Shown here: one piece after another, positions 1 to 9,527 of the stretch
How the letters are laid out: every line of letters begins with the position of its first letter
Position numbering within the stretch: the stretch's first letter is position 1
Source: an uncultured Saprospiraceae bacterium
GTDB lineage: Bacteria; Bacteroidota; Bacteroidia; Chitinophagales; Saprospiraceae
Length of the DNA: 64,000 nt
Direction: 5' to 3'
NCBI GenBank assembly: GCA_937921825.1
Contig: CAKZVK010000002.1
Location: 19,828-83,827 of the forward strand
Made by a program: the position numbers and the translations under genes
The notes under the pieces: model-generated
What the model was told of the DNA's origin: nothing
Seen by the model: only the letters and a program-made list of their open reading frames with translations
Databases searched by the model: none

Positions 1-1086
1 GACTATGCCATTACGGTAGGCCTCAGAGTACCGACCAACTTTAACGGGTATGAATACTTTATCACTCTAGATGACAACAAGAATCTCTGGGACAAGCGAT
101 TAGCCTTCTATAGGAAAACAAATACAAGCATTGTAGACGAGACCATGTTTCCAGTAGAAAGACAAAAGAGACATAGCTTCCTGGGTCTATATAGACTTAA
201 GTACCCATTTGATATTTATCAGTCTGTTCGATTTACTAGTTCCCTACGATTTGATAAGTACTTTTTACAATCTACAGATCAACCGTCTTTTGAAGGCGAT
301 TTTGATTACGAGAAGAGATTCAGTCTGAAAGTAGAATATGTATTTGATAATGCCTACGATGTAGGGGTCAATATAAAAAATGGAACGCGGCTAAAAGTAT
401 TCACAGAGGGTATCAATGAATTTGATATGGAGCTGGACGATGGTCTGAACTTTGACTTGTCTAGAGCACTTACTGGAATAGTAGGCATGGATGCTCGTCA
501 TTACATTCCTATATTCCGATCTGCAGTCCTAGCTCTAAGGGCTACAGCGGCTACCTCTTTTGGTAATCAACGTGTGGTCTATTATCTAGGAGGCATGGAA
601 GGATGGATCTTTGCAAGCTCAGAAGAAAACATCCCTGTACCGGGTGGTGACGAGAGTTCTTTCAAAGTACTAGCACCACAACTCAGAGGATTCAAAAACA
701 ATATCAGAAATGGCAATAGCTATATGCTCACGAATGCTGAGTTCAGACTACCCTTAGCTAAATACATCGGACTCAGTAGAAGCACCATAGGATTCTTAAG
801 AAATCTCCAGTTGACTTCCTTTTTCGATGCAGGTACTGCCTGGTATGGTGCCAATCCTAATTCTGAGGACAACACCTTGAATAGTGTATCGATTTCTAAC
901 CCAGAAAACAATCCGATCATCACCATCAATGCCCGTTTCTTCAGGGATCCCGTAGTATATGGCTATGGTTTTGGTGCTCGTTCTACTATCTTAGGTTACT
1001 TTGTAAAATTTGATTACTCATGGGGAGTCGAAAACGGCAACCAGAGAGATCCAAGATTTTATTTTAGCTTAGGCTTAGATTTTTAA
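1..1086 (+). CDS. Omp85-like outer-membrane beta-barrel protein, C-terminal part (5' end outside window)
   Basis: The frame is open from the first base, so this is the C-terminal 361 residues of a longer protein. It is rich in alternating aromatic/polar strands, contains an LRGF motif (encoded near 684) followed by NGNSY and FRLPL, then FFDAGTAW, and ends in Phe (LGLDF). This pattern is that of the C-terminal barrel of BamA/TamA-superfamily proteins; in Bacteroidota it also occurs at the end of long TolB-like/PD40 surface-antigen proteins. It would sit in the outer membrane. The gene ends 20 bp before an ABC substrate-binding lipoprotein gene, possibly co-transcribed. The missing N-terminus prevents choosing between TamA-like, BamA-like and TolB-fused forms. 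Confidence 0.75.
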   Translation, partial: DYAITVGLRVPTNFNGYEYFITLDDNKNLWDKRLAFYRKTNTSIVDETMFPVERQKRHSFLGLYRLKYPFDIYQSVRFTSSLRFDKYFLQSTDQPSFEGDFDYEKRFSLKVEYVFDNAYDVGVNIKNGTRLKVFTEGINEFDMELDDGLNFDLSRALTGIVGMDARHYIPIFRSAVLALRATAATSFGNQRVVYYLGGMEGWIFASSEENIPVPGGDESSFKVLAPQLRGFKNNIRNGNSYMLTNAEFRLPLAKYIGLSRSTIGFLRNLQLTSFFDAGTAWYGANPNSEDNTLNSVSISNPENNPIITINARFFRDPVVYGYGFGARSTILGYFVKFDYSWGVENGNQRDPRFYFSLGLDF

Positions 1087-1106
1087 TATCAACTCAAAAC
1101 CACCTT

Positions 1107-2846
1107 ATGAAAACCAAAGCACTACTCTGTTTTGTACTCTTAGCGTTTATGCTTTCCTGCAGTACAGATACAAAAAAAACAAAGTCGGAAGCTGGTACTC
1201 TAGAAGAGATAAATATTCGACTTCCGAAAGACCCAGAAAGAGTCCATCCTATATTCTCTCCGCAAAATGCAGGCAGACAAGTCTTCCAAAATATCTTTCT
1301 CTCACTCGCAGATTTTCATCCAGAATCCTTGGAGCTTACGCCTATACTTATAAAAGCCATTCCAGAAGGAACAATTAAAGAAGTCAATGGTGAAGAATGG
1401 ATTCATTTTGACATAGAATTTAAGGATGATGCCACTTGGTCAGATGGTACGGCAATAACAGCTAAGGATTACCTCTTTACTATGAATATGATCAAGCATC
1501 CCTCTAGTGCTGCCAATGCTTGGAGACCCTATTTCAGTAATCTCAGAATGATAAAACTTGATCAAGAGAATCCAAAGAAACTTACTGTTGCATTCAAAAA
1601 ATATATGCTAGCTGTGGAAGCAGCCACTACTATCAATTTAATGCCAGCACATATTTATGATCCGAAAGGTACGGTCACTAATCTTTCGCTTACTAAAATA
1701 TCAGAGCAAGGCTATGAAGAAAAAGATACGACACTAAATTCTATCTTCGAAAAGATCAACAACTCAGTTAATGAAAAAACTGATGTCGTTCAATGTGGAC
1801 CTTATAAACTGACCGCTTATGAACCTAACCAATATTATGTTCTCTCTAAGGTAGAAAACTACTGGGGCGATGACCATCCCAATAATCCTTTCTTAAATGG
1901 GTATGCGCAAAAACTAGTATTCAAAATAATCCCTGATGAATTGACAGCTATCTCCATGGCGAAAGAAAATAAGCTAGATGTAGTAATGCTGCAGAATGGC
2001 TCACTATTCCTAGACCTTAAAGAGGAAGATGATTTTGCAAATAACTGGCAGTTTCATATTCCTCAGCTGATTCGTTATTACTACATGAGTATCAACAATA
2101 AATCACCAATCCTAAAAGATAGAAAAGTTAGAAATGCACTTTCGCATCTAGCAGACGTGGACGATTACATACAGAGCTTTGAAGGAGGTCTCGGAGAAAG
2201 GACTATCGGCCATTTTCATCCTGCAAAATCCTATTATAACAAACAACTGAAGCCTATAAAATATGATATAGAGGCTGCTATAGAACTTTTAGACCAAGCC
2301 GGATGGAAAGACACTGACAATGACAAAATCCGTGACAAAATCCTAGCTGGTAAGAAAACGGACTTATCCTTAGATCTCCTAATCACCGGAGGTCAGCTGA
2401 GTAAAAATATCTCACTACTTTATCAAGAAGCCGCAGAAAAAGCAGGAATTCAAATCAACTTAGTGACCAAAAAATCTGGTCCAATGAGAAAAGAAAACCT
2501 ATCAGTACTTAACTATGACCTTGCCTTACTAGTACTAGGAATGGATTCAGCACCAGACGACCCATATAGAAAATGGCATAGTGATAATTCTGATAATGGC
2601 AACGCCAATATCAGTGGATATAGTAATGAAAGAGTAGATCAACTTATAGATAAACTCCGAGCAACACTAGATAAGTCAGAAAGAAAAAAATATTACTTAG
2701 AGATACAAGAGGAAATCTATAATGATCAACCTTTTATTTTCCTCTATTGTCCATTGAATAAAATTCTGATCAACAATAGACTGTCAGCTACTTCTACGCC
2801 AAAGAGACCAGGCTATATGCCTAATACCTTTAAGGCCGCTTCTTAA
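1107..2846 (+). CDS. ABC transporter substrate-binding lipoprotein, family 5 (oligopeptide/dipeptide type)
   Basis: 579 residues. The N-terminus is a lipoprotein signal ending in FMLSC with Cys18 as the probable lipidation site, so the mature protein is membrane-anchored and faces the periplasm. The body matches the SBP_bac_5 (OppA/DppA) family: a W-x-DGT segment about a quarter of the way in (DATWSDGTAITAKDYLFT), a CGPYKL block near residue 230, and a C-terminal region rich in Tyr and Asn. Family members bind peptides, or sometimes nickel or sugars, for the cognate permeases. The two following genes encode those permeases. No ATPase gene is present locally. Ligand cannot be predicted. Confidence 0.85.
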   Translation: MKTKALLCFVLLAFMLSCSTDTKKTKSEAGTLEEINIRLPKDPERVHPIFSPQNAGRQVFQNIFLSLADFHPESLELTPILIKAIPEGTIKEVNGEEWIHFDIEFKDDATWSDGTAITAKDYLFTMNMIKHPSSAANAWRPYFSNLRMIKLDQENPKKLTVAFKKYMLAVEAATTINLMPAHIYDPKGTVTNLSLTKISEQGYEEKDTTLNSIFEKINNSVNEKTDVVQCGPYKLTAYEPNQYYVLSKVENYWGDDHPNNPFLNGYAQKLVFKIIPDELTAISMAKENKLDVVMLQNGSLFLDLKEEDDFANNWQFHIPQLIRYYYMSINNKSPILKDRKVRNALSHLADVDDYIQSFEGGLGERTIGHFHPAKSYYNKQLKPIKYDIEAAIELLDQAGWKDTDNDKIRDKILAGKKTDLSLDLLITGGQLSKNISLLYQEAAEKAGIQINLVTKKSGPMRKENLSVLNYDLALLVLGMDSAPDDPYRKWHSDNSDNGNANISGYSNERVDQLIDKLRATLDKSERKKYYLEIQEEIYNDQPFIFLYCPLNKILINNRLSATSTPKRPGYMPNTFKAAS

Positions 2847-2858
2847 GTATGGTAAAGT

Positions 2859-2880
2859 AGATCAATCGATCTTTTTATTT
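2859..2880 (+). terminator. Weak hairpin with T-run between binding protein and permease genes
   Basis: A 5-bp stem (AGATC/GATCT) with a four-base loop is followed by TTTTTATTT. It lies 13 bp after the substrate-binding gene stop. It may act as an attenuator that lowers permease expression relative to the binding protein, a common arrangement in ABC operons; the stem is short, so the effect is uncertain. Confidence 0.3.
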
Positions 2881-2921
2881 AATTTCACTGAGCAGCTAAT
2901 TTGCTGCACAGTAAGCCAAGC

Positions 2922-4157
2922 ATGAGTATCTATATTATAAAGAGACTGTTTCTTATCATACCCACCTTAGTACTGATAAGCTTATTGGCCTTTTTCCTAA
3001 GCCGGATGGTTCCTCAAGATCCCGTCATAGCGGAACTAAACAAACGAGGACAAGGAGAAGGTGGTGTCGATATTTCAGAATATGAGAAAATATATAATTC
3101 TCTAGAACTCAATAAACCCGAGTTCTATTTTTCTATCGTTCCAAAGCACTACCCTGCTACACTGAATGGCTATTCAGATTATACGCAAAAGCAAACGATG
3201 CAGCGTCTATTAGATGTAGGGCTACATCATACTGAGGCTCATAAACTGATAAATGATGTCAACTATCAAAGCAATTTCAAACTTCCTGATAGCGAACTGA
3301 AAGAGCTACTCAAAAGCACTCATAAGCTTACACAGGTGACTATACCATCAGTGCACTGGCATGGAACCAATAATCAATATCATAGTTGGCTTACAAAAGC
3401 ACTAAAAGGAAACTTTGGCAATTCAATATTAGATGGCCGATCAGCTCTAGCTACTGTAGGAAAAGCCTTACTCTGGACAATACATATTGCGATCCCAGCC
3501 ATCCTATTTACTTTCGTAATAGGACTACTTATAGGATACTTTTTAGCCAGAAAAAAAGGAAGCCAAAAGGAAAGACTACTGAACCAGCTCCTATATGTGG
3601 TCTATTCCATTCCTGTCTTCTGGCTAGCCACTATGGCTATTATGTATCTTACCACTGATGACTATGGAAGCTGGACCAATATATTTCCCTCCGCAGGCAT
3701 AGATATATTTCATGATCGCTCTACCCTTGCCCAAATCTGGCTGAATAGTTCCAGACTCATTCTGCCTATCGTCATCGGCAGTCTAGGTTCTATCGCCTAC
3801 ATCGCACGTATCATGAGAAGATCAATACTGGACGAAATGAAAGCGCCTTATATCTTGACCGCTTACTCAAAAGGACTGGATCATGAGGCTGTAATCAAAA
3901 AACATGCTCTTCCTAATAGCCTACTGCCCTTTATTACTATTCTTGCTGGTGCCATTCCTTCTACCTTAGGAGGCTCCGTAGTACTAGAAGTTATTTTCAA
4001 TATTCCAGGCATAGGCCGGTTACTGTATAACTCTATCGGACAAGCAGATTGGAACGTTGTGTTCTGCATCATTATAATTACTGGTATTGTCAATATTATA
4101 AGCTACCTACTAGCTGATCTACTCTATGCTCGCGTCAATCCTAAAATCAGATACTAA
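2922..4157 (+). CDS. ABC transporter permease, DppB/OppB type
   Basis: 411 residues from ATG 2922; a TTG 21 bases upstream in frame is less likely because MSIYIIKRLFLIIPT is the classic DppB N-terminus. The first membrane helix is followed by a long soluble stretch of about 140 residues, then the BPD_transp_1 core with at least five helices. An EAA-type loop (MKAPYILTAYSKGLDHEAVIKKHALPN) that contacts the ATPase is present, and the last part has GGSVVLEVIFNIPGIGRL, typical of this family. It forms the inner-membrane channel with the next permease. The stop is 6 bp before the next start, so translation is probably coupled. Confidence 0.85.
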   Translation: MSIYIIKRLFLIIPTLVLISLLAFFLSRMVPQDPVIAELNKRGQGEGGVDISEYEKIYNSLELNKPEFYFSIVPKHYPATLNGYSDYTQKQTMQRLLDVGLHHTEAHKLINDVNYQSNFKLPDSELKELLKSTHKLTQVTIPSVHWHGTNNQYHSWLTKALKGNFGNSILDGRSALATVGKALLWTIHIAIPAILFTFVIGLLIGYFLARKKGSQKERLLNQLLYVVYSIPVFWLATMAIMYLTTDDYGSWTNIFPSAGIDIFHDRSTLAQIWLNSSRLILPIVIGSLGSIAYIARIMRRSILDEMKAPYILTAYSKGLDHEAVIKKHALPNSLLPFITILAGAIPSTLGGSVVLEVIFNIPGIGRLLYNSIGQADWNVVFCIIIITGIVNIISYLLADLLYARVNPKIRY

Positions 4158-4163
4158 GCATAA

Positions 4164-5276
4164 ATGATAGCCAGTCTCAAAAAATATAGACTTTCTAGAT
4201 GGCAATACTTTGGTGTCCTCCTGTTTTTTCTACTAGCACTTTTCCAAGCGGTACTAGCAACCAGTGATTATGTTATATGTACAGAGGGGTCTGGTATTTT
4301 TCTAGTAGATAAGCAATCCTGTAGCTCTGGTATCAAAGGTCTGATTCCTTACAAGTCTTCAGACATGGACAAAAGCAATAGAGCTGTAAGTCCTTTTGCC
4401 CAGCAAGATGTCAGTTCACTATATTATCGACATTGGTTGGGAACAGATAGCCTAGGACGTGATGTGCTTGCAGGACTACTTGCAGGTTGCTGGGTCGCTT
4501 TACGCATAGGTATACTAGCTATGCTCTTGACTATAATTATAGGCTCCTTCTTCGGCTATCTCAGTGGCTACTTAGGAGATAAGAATGTAAAGCTGAATTA
4601 CTTGGAACTAGGATTATTATTACTCCTCTTCAGCTTGAGCATATTCTATTTGGTCTATGGATCTTCAATAGCCAAGTTGTTTTCCATAGCCCTATTACTT
4701 GTAGTCTTTGTTTTCATATTGCGCAAGGCTGGCCACAACAGCTACAATAATAAGTTAATCAACATCCCCTTCGATATGCTGGTGATGCGCTTCATAGAAA
4801 TATTCAGAGCGATTCCTGATATATTTTTTATACTGGTAATGATAGGTATCGTTAGAGAGCCAAGCATTACAAGTATAGTCTTTATGATAGCTATAGTGAG
4901 ATGGCCTAGTGTCGCCCGTTTTGTCAGAGCAGAAATAATGAAGATAAAAGAAGAGCCGTTTGTACTATCAGCCCGAGCATTGGGCCTTTCATCATTTAAA
5001 GTATTTAAGGATCATATACTTCCACTTTCTTTATCTCCGGTTATCATTGCCAGTGCTTTTGGAGTCTCTACGGCTATCTTATTGGAATCTACACTATCCT
5101 TTTTAGGTATCGGCATCCCTTTGAATCAGGTCACCTGGGGTTCCATGCTCAATGATGCCAGACAAAACATAAGTATGTGGTGGTTGGCCTTATTTCCAGG
5201 GCTGATGATCTACTTTGTAATCTATCTATTTAACTCTATCGGAGATACGGTGAGTGAGCAGTTTAGAGGAGAGTGA
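4164..5276 (+). CDS. ABC transporter permease, DppC/OppC type
   Basis: 370 residues. A first membrane helix (about 15-35) is followed by a periplasmic part with HWLGTDSLGRDVLAGLLAG, the hallmark of DppC-type permeases. It then shows BPD_transp_1 helices and an EAA loop (KEEPFVLSARALGLSSFKVF) for ATPase docking. A hydrophobic block around residues 145-190 is inserted between the first core helices and the rest, making the protein longer than typical DppC of about 300 residues. Partner of the preceding permease and binding lipoprotein. No OppD/OppF-like ATPase follows; the next gene is on the other strand. Confidence 0.85.
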   Translation: MIASLKKYRLSRWQYFGVLLFFLLALFQAVLATSDYVICTEGSGIFLVDKQSCSSGIKGLIPYKSSDMDKSNRAVSPFAQQDVSSLYYRHWLGTDSLGRDVLAGLLAGCWVALRIGILAMLLTIIIGSFFGYLSGYLGDKNVKLNYLELGLLLLLFSLSIFYLVYGSSIAKLFSIALLLVVFVFILRKAGHNSYNNKLINIPFDMLVMRFIEIFRAIPDIFFILVMIGIVREPSITSIVFMIAIVRWPSVARFVRAEIMKIKEEPFVLSARALGLSSFKVFKDHILPLSLSPVIIASAFGVSTAILLESTLSFLGIGIPLNQVTWGSMLNDARQNISMWWLALFPGLMIYFVIYLFNSIGDTVSEQFRGE

Positions 5277-5302
5277 GAGAAAGATTCTACGAGACCGAAT
5301 TT

Positions 5303-6367
5303 CTAATCCTTTACCCTACTCAGCCCCATAGCTTTTATCATCCAGTTGGGTAAGGCCTTTTCTGCAGGTCGTTTACGTAGATCTAGGTACCAACCTAGTT
5401 TTTTCATGATAGGTACTTTATGGGTTTCTACAAACTCTATCAGAGTACCATCTGGATCTTCTATATAGGCAAACTGCCCAGCCGCTTCTCCCATATCAAA
5501 ATCACCGCTGTCTACAGTGAAGGGACAGCCATAAGACAGACATTTACCTCGTAGTGCAGACATGCCCGTAATATCAAAACACAAATGGATATACCCTAGG
5601 TCTCCCCACATTCTATTTTCGAATATCTTACGAGGGGTCCGATCTAGCACGTGGATAAGCTCTATCTCTGTGGCCCCAAAAAGCTTAGAGAAGGCGCCTG
5701 TCTTAGGTTTAGAATGTTGCAAGAGTACTCTTCTGAATTTAGCACCATCAGAAAAATATTTGTAATCATCAAAGACCGCAGTTTGATCATAACTGACTAC
5801 ATCGTAGCCCAATATATTTTTATAGAAATCTATAGAGGTCGCTATATCAGTAACGCCAATAACGGCGCCACATACGCCTCCCGAGTGAGATAGCCCTTTT
5901 CTAAACCAACTCTCCGATTCTATAAGTTCAATGAGATTGCCATCAGGATCTCTGAGATAGAAATGCTTACGTCCATCTGGGGCTGTATATATTTCTGAGA
6001 CTTCATTATTAGCAGACAGCTTCGTATGAGAAGCAGTTATATCTGGCGACTTAAATTTTGTAATGTAGATACCTAAGTCCCCTGCTTTTACTTCAAAGTC
6101 TGGTGCCTGGCCTTCTCTAGAAGTGTATTGCCAGATCTCAGCGCCACCCCCTCCCATCATATTGAGGGCGAGTATCGCATGACGGCTACGAGGTTTTCCA
6201 GCGGTATATGGTAGCATCAACTCTGCCTCAGCAGCTTCGTCGAATACAGGTAAATCCATACCTAGATTCTTTCTATACCACTCCCAAGTATCATACACAG
6301 ACGTATTACCTATGCCTACTTGTTGGATACCGCTAATTATATAATCGGTAAGACGTGCACGACTCAT
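5303..6367 (-). CDS. Two-domain VOC (glyoxalase/dioxygenase superfamily) protein
   Basis: 354 residues with two vicinal-oxygen-chelate halves. The first (about 10-150) ends in KHFYLRDPDGNLIELIE and the second (about 165-315) ends in FAYIEDPDGTLIEFVETHK; the DPDGxLIE signature with a terminal Glu metal ligand appears in both. Family members are metal-dependent dioxygenases, isomerases or lyases. The start codon abuts the stop codon of the alpha-oxoamine synthase gene with no gap, so the two are almost surely co-translated and probably work in the same pathway, perhaps on the long-chain ketoamine product. The exact reaction is unknown. Confidence 0.75.
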   Translation of the reverse strand: MSRARLTDYIISGIQQVGIGNTSVYDTWEWYRKNLGMDLPVFDEAAEAELMLPYTAGKPRSRHAILALNMMGGGGAEIWQYTSREGQAPDFEVKAGDLGIYITKFKSPDITASHTKLSANNEVSEIYTAPDGRKHFYLRDPDGNLIELIESESWFRKGLSHSGGVCGAVIGVTDIATSIDFYKNILGYDVVSYDQTAVFDDYKYFSDGAKFRRVLLQHSKPKTGAFSKLFGATEIELIHVLDRTPRKIFENRMWGDLGYIHLCFDITGMSALRGKCLSYGCPFTVDSGDFDMGEAAGQFAYIEDPDGTLIEFVETHKVPIMKKLGWYLDLRKRPAEKALPNWMIKAMGLSRVKD

Positions 6368-7606
6368 TTAGGCTACGACTTCGGCCTTGTAAGTGTTATT
6401 GTCTAATTTGACTTGGATCGCTTTGAAAGCTTCTATAGTCTCCTCGATATCCTTATCTGTATGTACTGAAGTCGGTATCAATCTCAGTAAGATTATACCT
6501 TTTGGTACTACAGGGTAGACTACTATAGAACAGAATATTCTGTGATTTTCTCTTAGATCATGAACCAGTCGCATCGCCTCTTCTACAGTTCCTTTCATAT
6601 ACACTGGTGTGACACATGAATTGGTATTCCCTATATCAAAGCCTGCTTCCTTGAGTCCTGTTTGTAGTTTATTGACATTGTACCACAGCTTGTCTTTGAA
6701 CTCTGGCATAGTTCTGAGCATCTTTAGTCTCAGCATAGCGCTTTCGACAACAGGCATCATGAGTGACTTAGCAAAAATCTGCGATCTCATGTTGTACTTA
6801 AGATATTGTACCATGTCTTTATCACCGGCCAAGAAAGCACCTACACTACCCATAGACTTTGCAAAAGTGGCAAAGTAAACATCTATCTCATCTTGGATAC
6901 CTTGCTCCTCACCTGCTCCTGCACCTGTCTTTCCGAGTACGCCAAAACCATGTGCATCATCTACCAATAATCTGAATTGGTACTTGCTCTTCAGTGCCAC
7001 TATTTCTCTAAGCTTTCCTTGATCTCCTCTCATTCCGAATACCCCTTCAGAAATTACTAAGATGCCTCCGCCAGTTTCTTCTGCGACTTTGGTGGCAGCT
7101 TGCAATTGCTTCTCACAACTTGCGATATCGTTATGTTGGAAAACAAATCTCTTTCCGGAGTGCATTCTCACACCATCTACTATACAAGCATGACAACCTG
7201 CATCATAGACGACGACATCTCTTCTAGATAAGAGACAATCGATAGCAGACATGATCCCTTGGTAACCGAAGTTTACAAGAACAGCGGCTTCCTTCATTTC
7301 AAATTCAGCCAGCTCTTTTTCGAGCTCATCATGCATTTCTGTATTTCCGGACATCATTCTAGAACCCATCGGATAGGCCAGACCCCATCTTGCAGCTGCT
7401 TCCCCATCTGCCTTTCTGACATCAGGATGATTGGCTAGACCGAGGTAGTTGTTTACTGACCACATTATAGTCTCTTTGCCTTGGAAAAGCATTCTGTTAC
7501 TGAGTTCCCCTTCCAATTTTGGAAAGATATAATACCCTTCGGCGACATCAGAATATCGTCCTAGTGGACCTCTATCTCCTTTGATTCTTTCAAAAATGTC
7601 CATCAA
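6368..7606 (-). CDS. Alpha-oxoamine synthase, serine palmitoyltransferase / cysteate acyltransferase-like
   Basis: 412 residues of the PLP fold-type I AOS family. Visible landmarks are WSVNNYLGLANHP (about 49-61), H139, DDAHGFGVLG (216-225) and the PLP-binding Lys250 in TFAKSMGSVG. Members join an amino acid to an acyl thioester with loss of CO2: serine palmitoyltransferase (sphingolipids), cysteate acyltransferase (capnine sulfonolipids), KBL and BioF. In Bacteroidota the likely roles are sphingolipid or sulfonolipid long-chain base synthesis, rather than biotin synthesis, since no bio gene is nearby. It is the first gene of a two-gene unit with the VOC protein. Substrate choice cannot be read from sequence alone. 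Confidence 0.75.
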   Translation of the reverse strand: MMDIFERIKGDRGPLGRYSDVAEGYYIFPKLEGELSNRMLFQGKETIMWSVNNYLGLANHPDVRKADGEAAARWGLAYPMGSRMMSGNTEMHDELEKELAEFEMKEAAVLVNFGYQGIMSAIDCLLSRRDVVVYDAGCHACIVDGVRMHSGKRFVFQHNDIASCEKQLQAATKVAEETGGGILVISEGVFGMRGDQGKLREIVALKSKYQFRLLVDDAHGFGVLGKTGAGAGEEQGIQDEIDVYFATFAKSMGSVGAFLAGDKDMVQYLKYNMRSQIFAKSLMMPVVESAMLRLKMLRTMPEFKDKLWYNVNKLQTGLKEAGFDIGNTNSCVTPVYMKGTVEEAMRLVHDLRENHRIFCSIVVYPVVPKGIILLRLIPTSVHTDKDIEETIEAFKAIQVKLDNNTYKAEVVA

Positions 7607-7803
7607 TTACTGCTATTTATTTGATATTGAGTTAGTTGCAAGGCATGAAGGTCGGAAATTCATCCGAAATCCTATAAAGAATACTCCAACTAATTGTGAT
7701 AATTAAGAGTACTACAACCAAAATCAATAGAACAGCAAAGCAATTACGCCTTCAAACTATGCTTTCCAAGGTATATTCAGTGCTAAATGATACCACAAAG
7801 CAG

Positions 7804-8472
7804 CTACTTGGCCAATTCTGCAGCGATTTTCTGATGATCTCTGGCTATCTGAGACTGAATATCAGACATCGCTGCCTTGAAAGCATTAGCATGCGCCATT
7901 CTTTTGGCGCCCCTCACTGTATAGCCTTTATAAGCTTGAGCCTTAGCCTTACCTGTTCCTGCTCCGGTATAAGAAGCCACCACTTGTCGATCTAAGTTCT
8001 GGATATCTACATAGATCTCTAGATTATCTTCATAGGTTGCGTATTTATATCCGAAGAGATTTGCGATACCTAAAGTTAGGACAGATACGAGAGGATTGAC
8101 CCATGACTCTATACCTCTAGATCTGATACCCATTTTGCAGACGGCATAACCTTGAGTTTCTCCTACACTTTCACAGATATTACGGAGTATAGTGGATTCA
8201 TATATTCTCTTGGTATCCTCAGCTGAAGTGAGGGTTTGGGTCATATTATCTACAATAGACCCTGGATTCAAACCCCCATTTACCACTGAGGATGGAATGT
8301 CATACAGGTCTTTGTAAGTAGGACCAAATGAACTCAAATCAAAGAGTGGTTCTAGAGGAGGAATCTTAGCTGTATTACTATGTGTTCTTTCTAATTGAGA
8401 AAGATTAAAAGTTTTGCACGAGCTAATGAGTAATACCGAGAGGGCCAATAATAGCAAGTAGTAGTTTTTCAT
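7804..8472 (-). CDS. Predicted lipoprotein of unknown function
   Basis: 222 residues. A typical lipoprotein signal peptide ends in LLISSC with Cys19 as the lipidation site. The mature part has a hydrophobic segment near residues 128-145 (PLVSVLTLGIANLFGY), then a beta-rich stretch (YEDNLEIYVDIQNLDRQVVASY), and a C-terminal Ala/Lys-rich helix. No family is recognised with confidence. It stands alone between the synthase gene and the SDR gene with about 200 bp of non-coding DNA on each side. Probably anchored in the outer membrane facing the periplasm, as is usual for Bacteroidota lipoproteins. Confidence 0.6.
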   Translation of the reverse strand: MKNYYLLLLALSVLLISSCKTFNLSQLERTHSNTAKIPPLEPLFDLSSFGPTYKDLYDIPSSVVNGGLNPGSIVDNMTQTLTSAEDTKRIYESTILRNICESVGETQGYAVCKMGIRSRGIESWVNPLVSVLTLGIANLFGYKYATYEDNLEIYVDIQNLDRQVVASYTGAGTGKAKAQAYKGYTVRGAKRMAHANAFKAAMSDIQSQIARDHQKIAAELAK

Positions 8473-8667
8473 GGTCTTCGAATTTTAATTTTTTAGAACT
8501 TATTCCTACTTAAGATAGAGCTATTTGGTAAGTCAATGGTCTTAGAGGTTCCCATTTCAGAAAACCTTAACCAGAGCATCAAAAATTAACAGAATCTTTG
8601 GACATACAGCCACATATTCCAAGAACGTTATTTTGAAATTTTTAAGAAAGAAAATCGACTACCCTGA

Positions 8668-9462
8668 TTAGGTCACTTTAGATCGAGCGATGATCTTTCT
8701 GAAAGTAGCAGGAAATAAGCGACTGACTATACCTGCCATCTTTACTTCTTTAAAACCTCCAATGTGCACTTCCTCTTTATGAGCAGCAACAGCAGAGAGC
8801 ACCTTATCGACCATAACATTGACGTCCATACCGTTGCGCTGTGCTTCGTCCATCGTGCCCTGCGCCTCTCCGGAAGCTGTCAGTGCATTCTTAGATATAT
8901 CTGTCTGTATATACCCAGGACAGACCATAGTCACTTTGATATCTGTCTCCATAAGTTCTGCTCGCATAGCATCAAAAAAACCATGCAAGGCCATCTTAGA
9001 AGCCGAGTAGCCTGATCTGACTGGTACTCCAAATTTTCCAGCCATACTACTGATAACAACATAGTGCCCAGAATTCCTTTTTATATAATGAGGTAGAAGT
9101 CCAAGTGAGAGCTTCACCGTCCCGAGATAATTAATATCCATCAGTTTTTTGTAGACGGAGAATTCAGTTTCTGCCACTTTAGATCTCTGGGAGATACCAC
9201 CATTATTAATAAGGATATCGACTTTAGACAGTAAGGCCATATTGTTTTGCAAGACTGCTTCAAGGCCTTCATGATCCTCAAGATCTAGTGGAAGTACGGT
9301 ACAACTAGTATTACATTCAGCACTTACTTTCTCCAAGGCTTCTTTCTTACGACTGGACAAGATCAATTCTGCTCCCTGGTTAGAAAGATTAATGGCCATC
9401 GCTCGTCCTATACCAGAACTTGCTCCAGTAATCCAGACTGTTTTATTTTTAAAATAGGACAT
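8668..9462 (-). CDS. Short-chain dehydrogenase/reductase (classical SDR)
   Basis: 264 residues. Classical SDR landmarks are all present: the nucleotide-binding TGASSGIG at 12-19, NNGG at 86-89, catalytic Ser in VISSM (about 138-139) and YSASK with Tyr152 and Lys156. The layout resembles the DHRS7/YqjQ-like SDR group with an extended basic C-terminus (LFPATFRKIIARSKVT). It would be an NAD(P)-dependent oxidoreductase, cytoplasmic or peripherally membrane-bound. Substrate unknown. It lies downstream of radC on the same strand, separated by the structured repeat at 9528-9742. Confidence 0.85.
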   Translation of the reverse strand: MSYFKNKTVWITGASSGIGRAMAINLSNQGAELILSSRKKEALEKVSAECNTSCTVLPLDLEDHEGLEAVLQNNMALLSKVDILINNGGISQRSKVAETEFSVYKKLMDINYLGTVKLSLGLLPHYIKRNSGHYVVISSMAGKFGVPVRSGYSASKMALHGFFDAMRAELMETDIKVTMVCPGYIQTDISKNALTASGEAQGTMDEAQRNGMDVNVMVDKVLSAVAAHKEEVHIGGFKEVKMAGIVSRLFPATFRKIIARSKVT

Positions 9463-9527
9463 GAGGCTAAGGTAGTGCTTCCGTGACTATAATTTCATAC
9501 AGAAGTTGCAATGATTGCTCTTCCATG

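Noticed and set aside
3386..3658. Plus-strand frame of 90 codons inside the DppB-type permease gene.
   Set aside because: Overlaps the permease completely in a different frame, with basic, non-natural composition.
7696..7995. Plus-strand frame of 99 codons at the end of the lipoprotein gene.
   Set aside because: Mostly antisense to the lipoprotein coding region and without family features.
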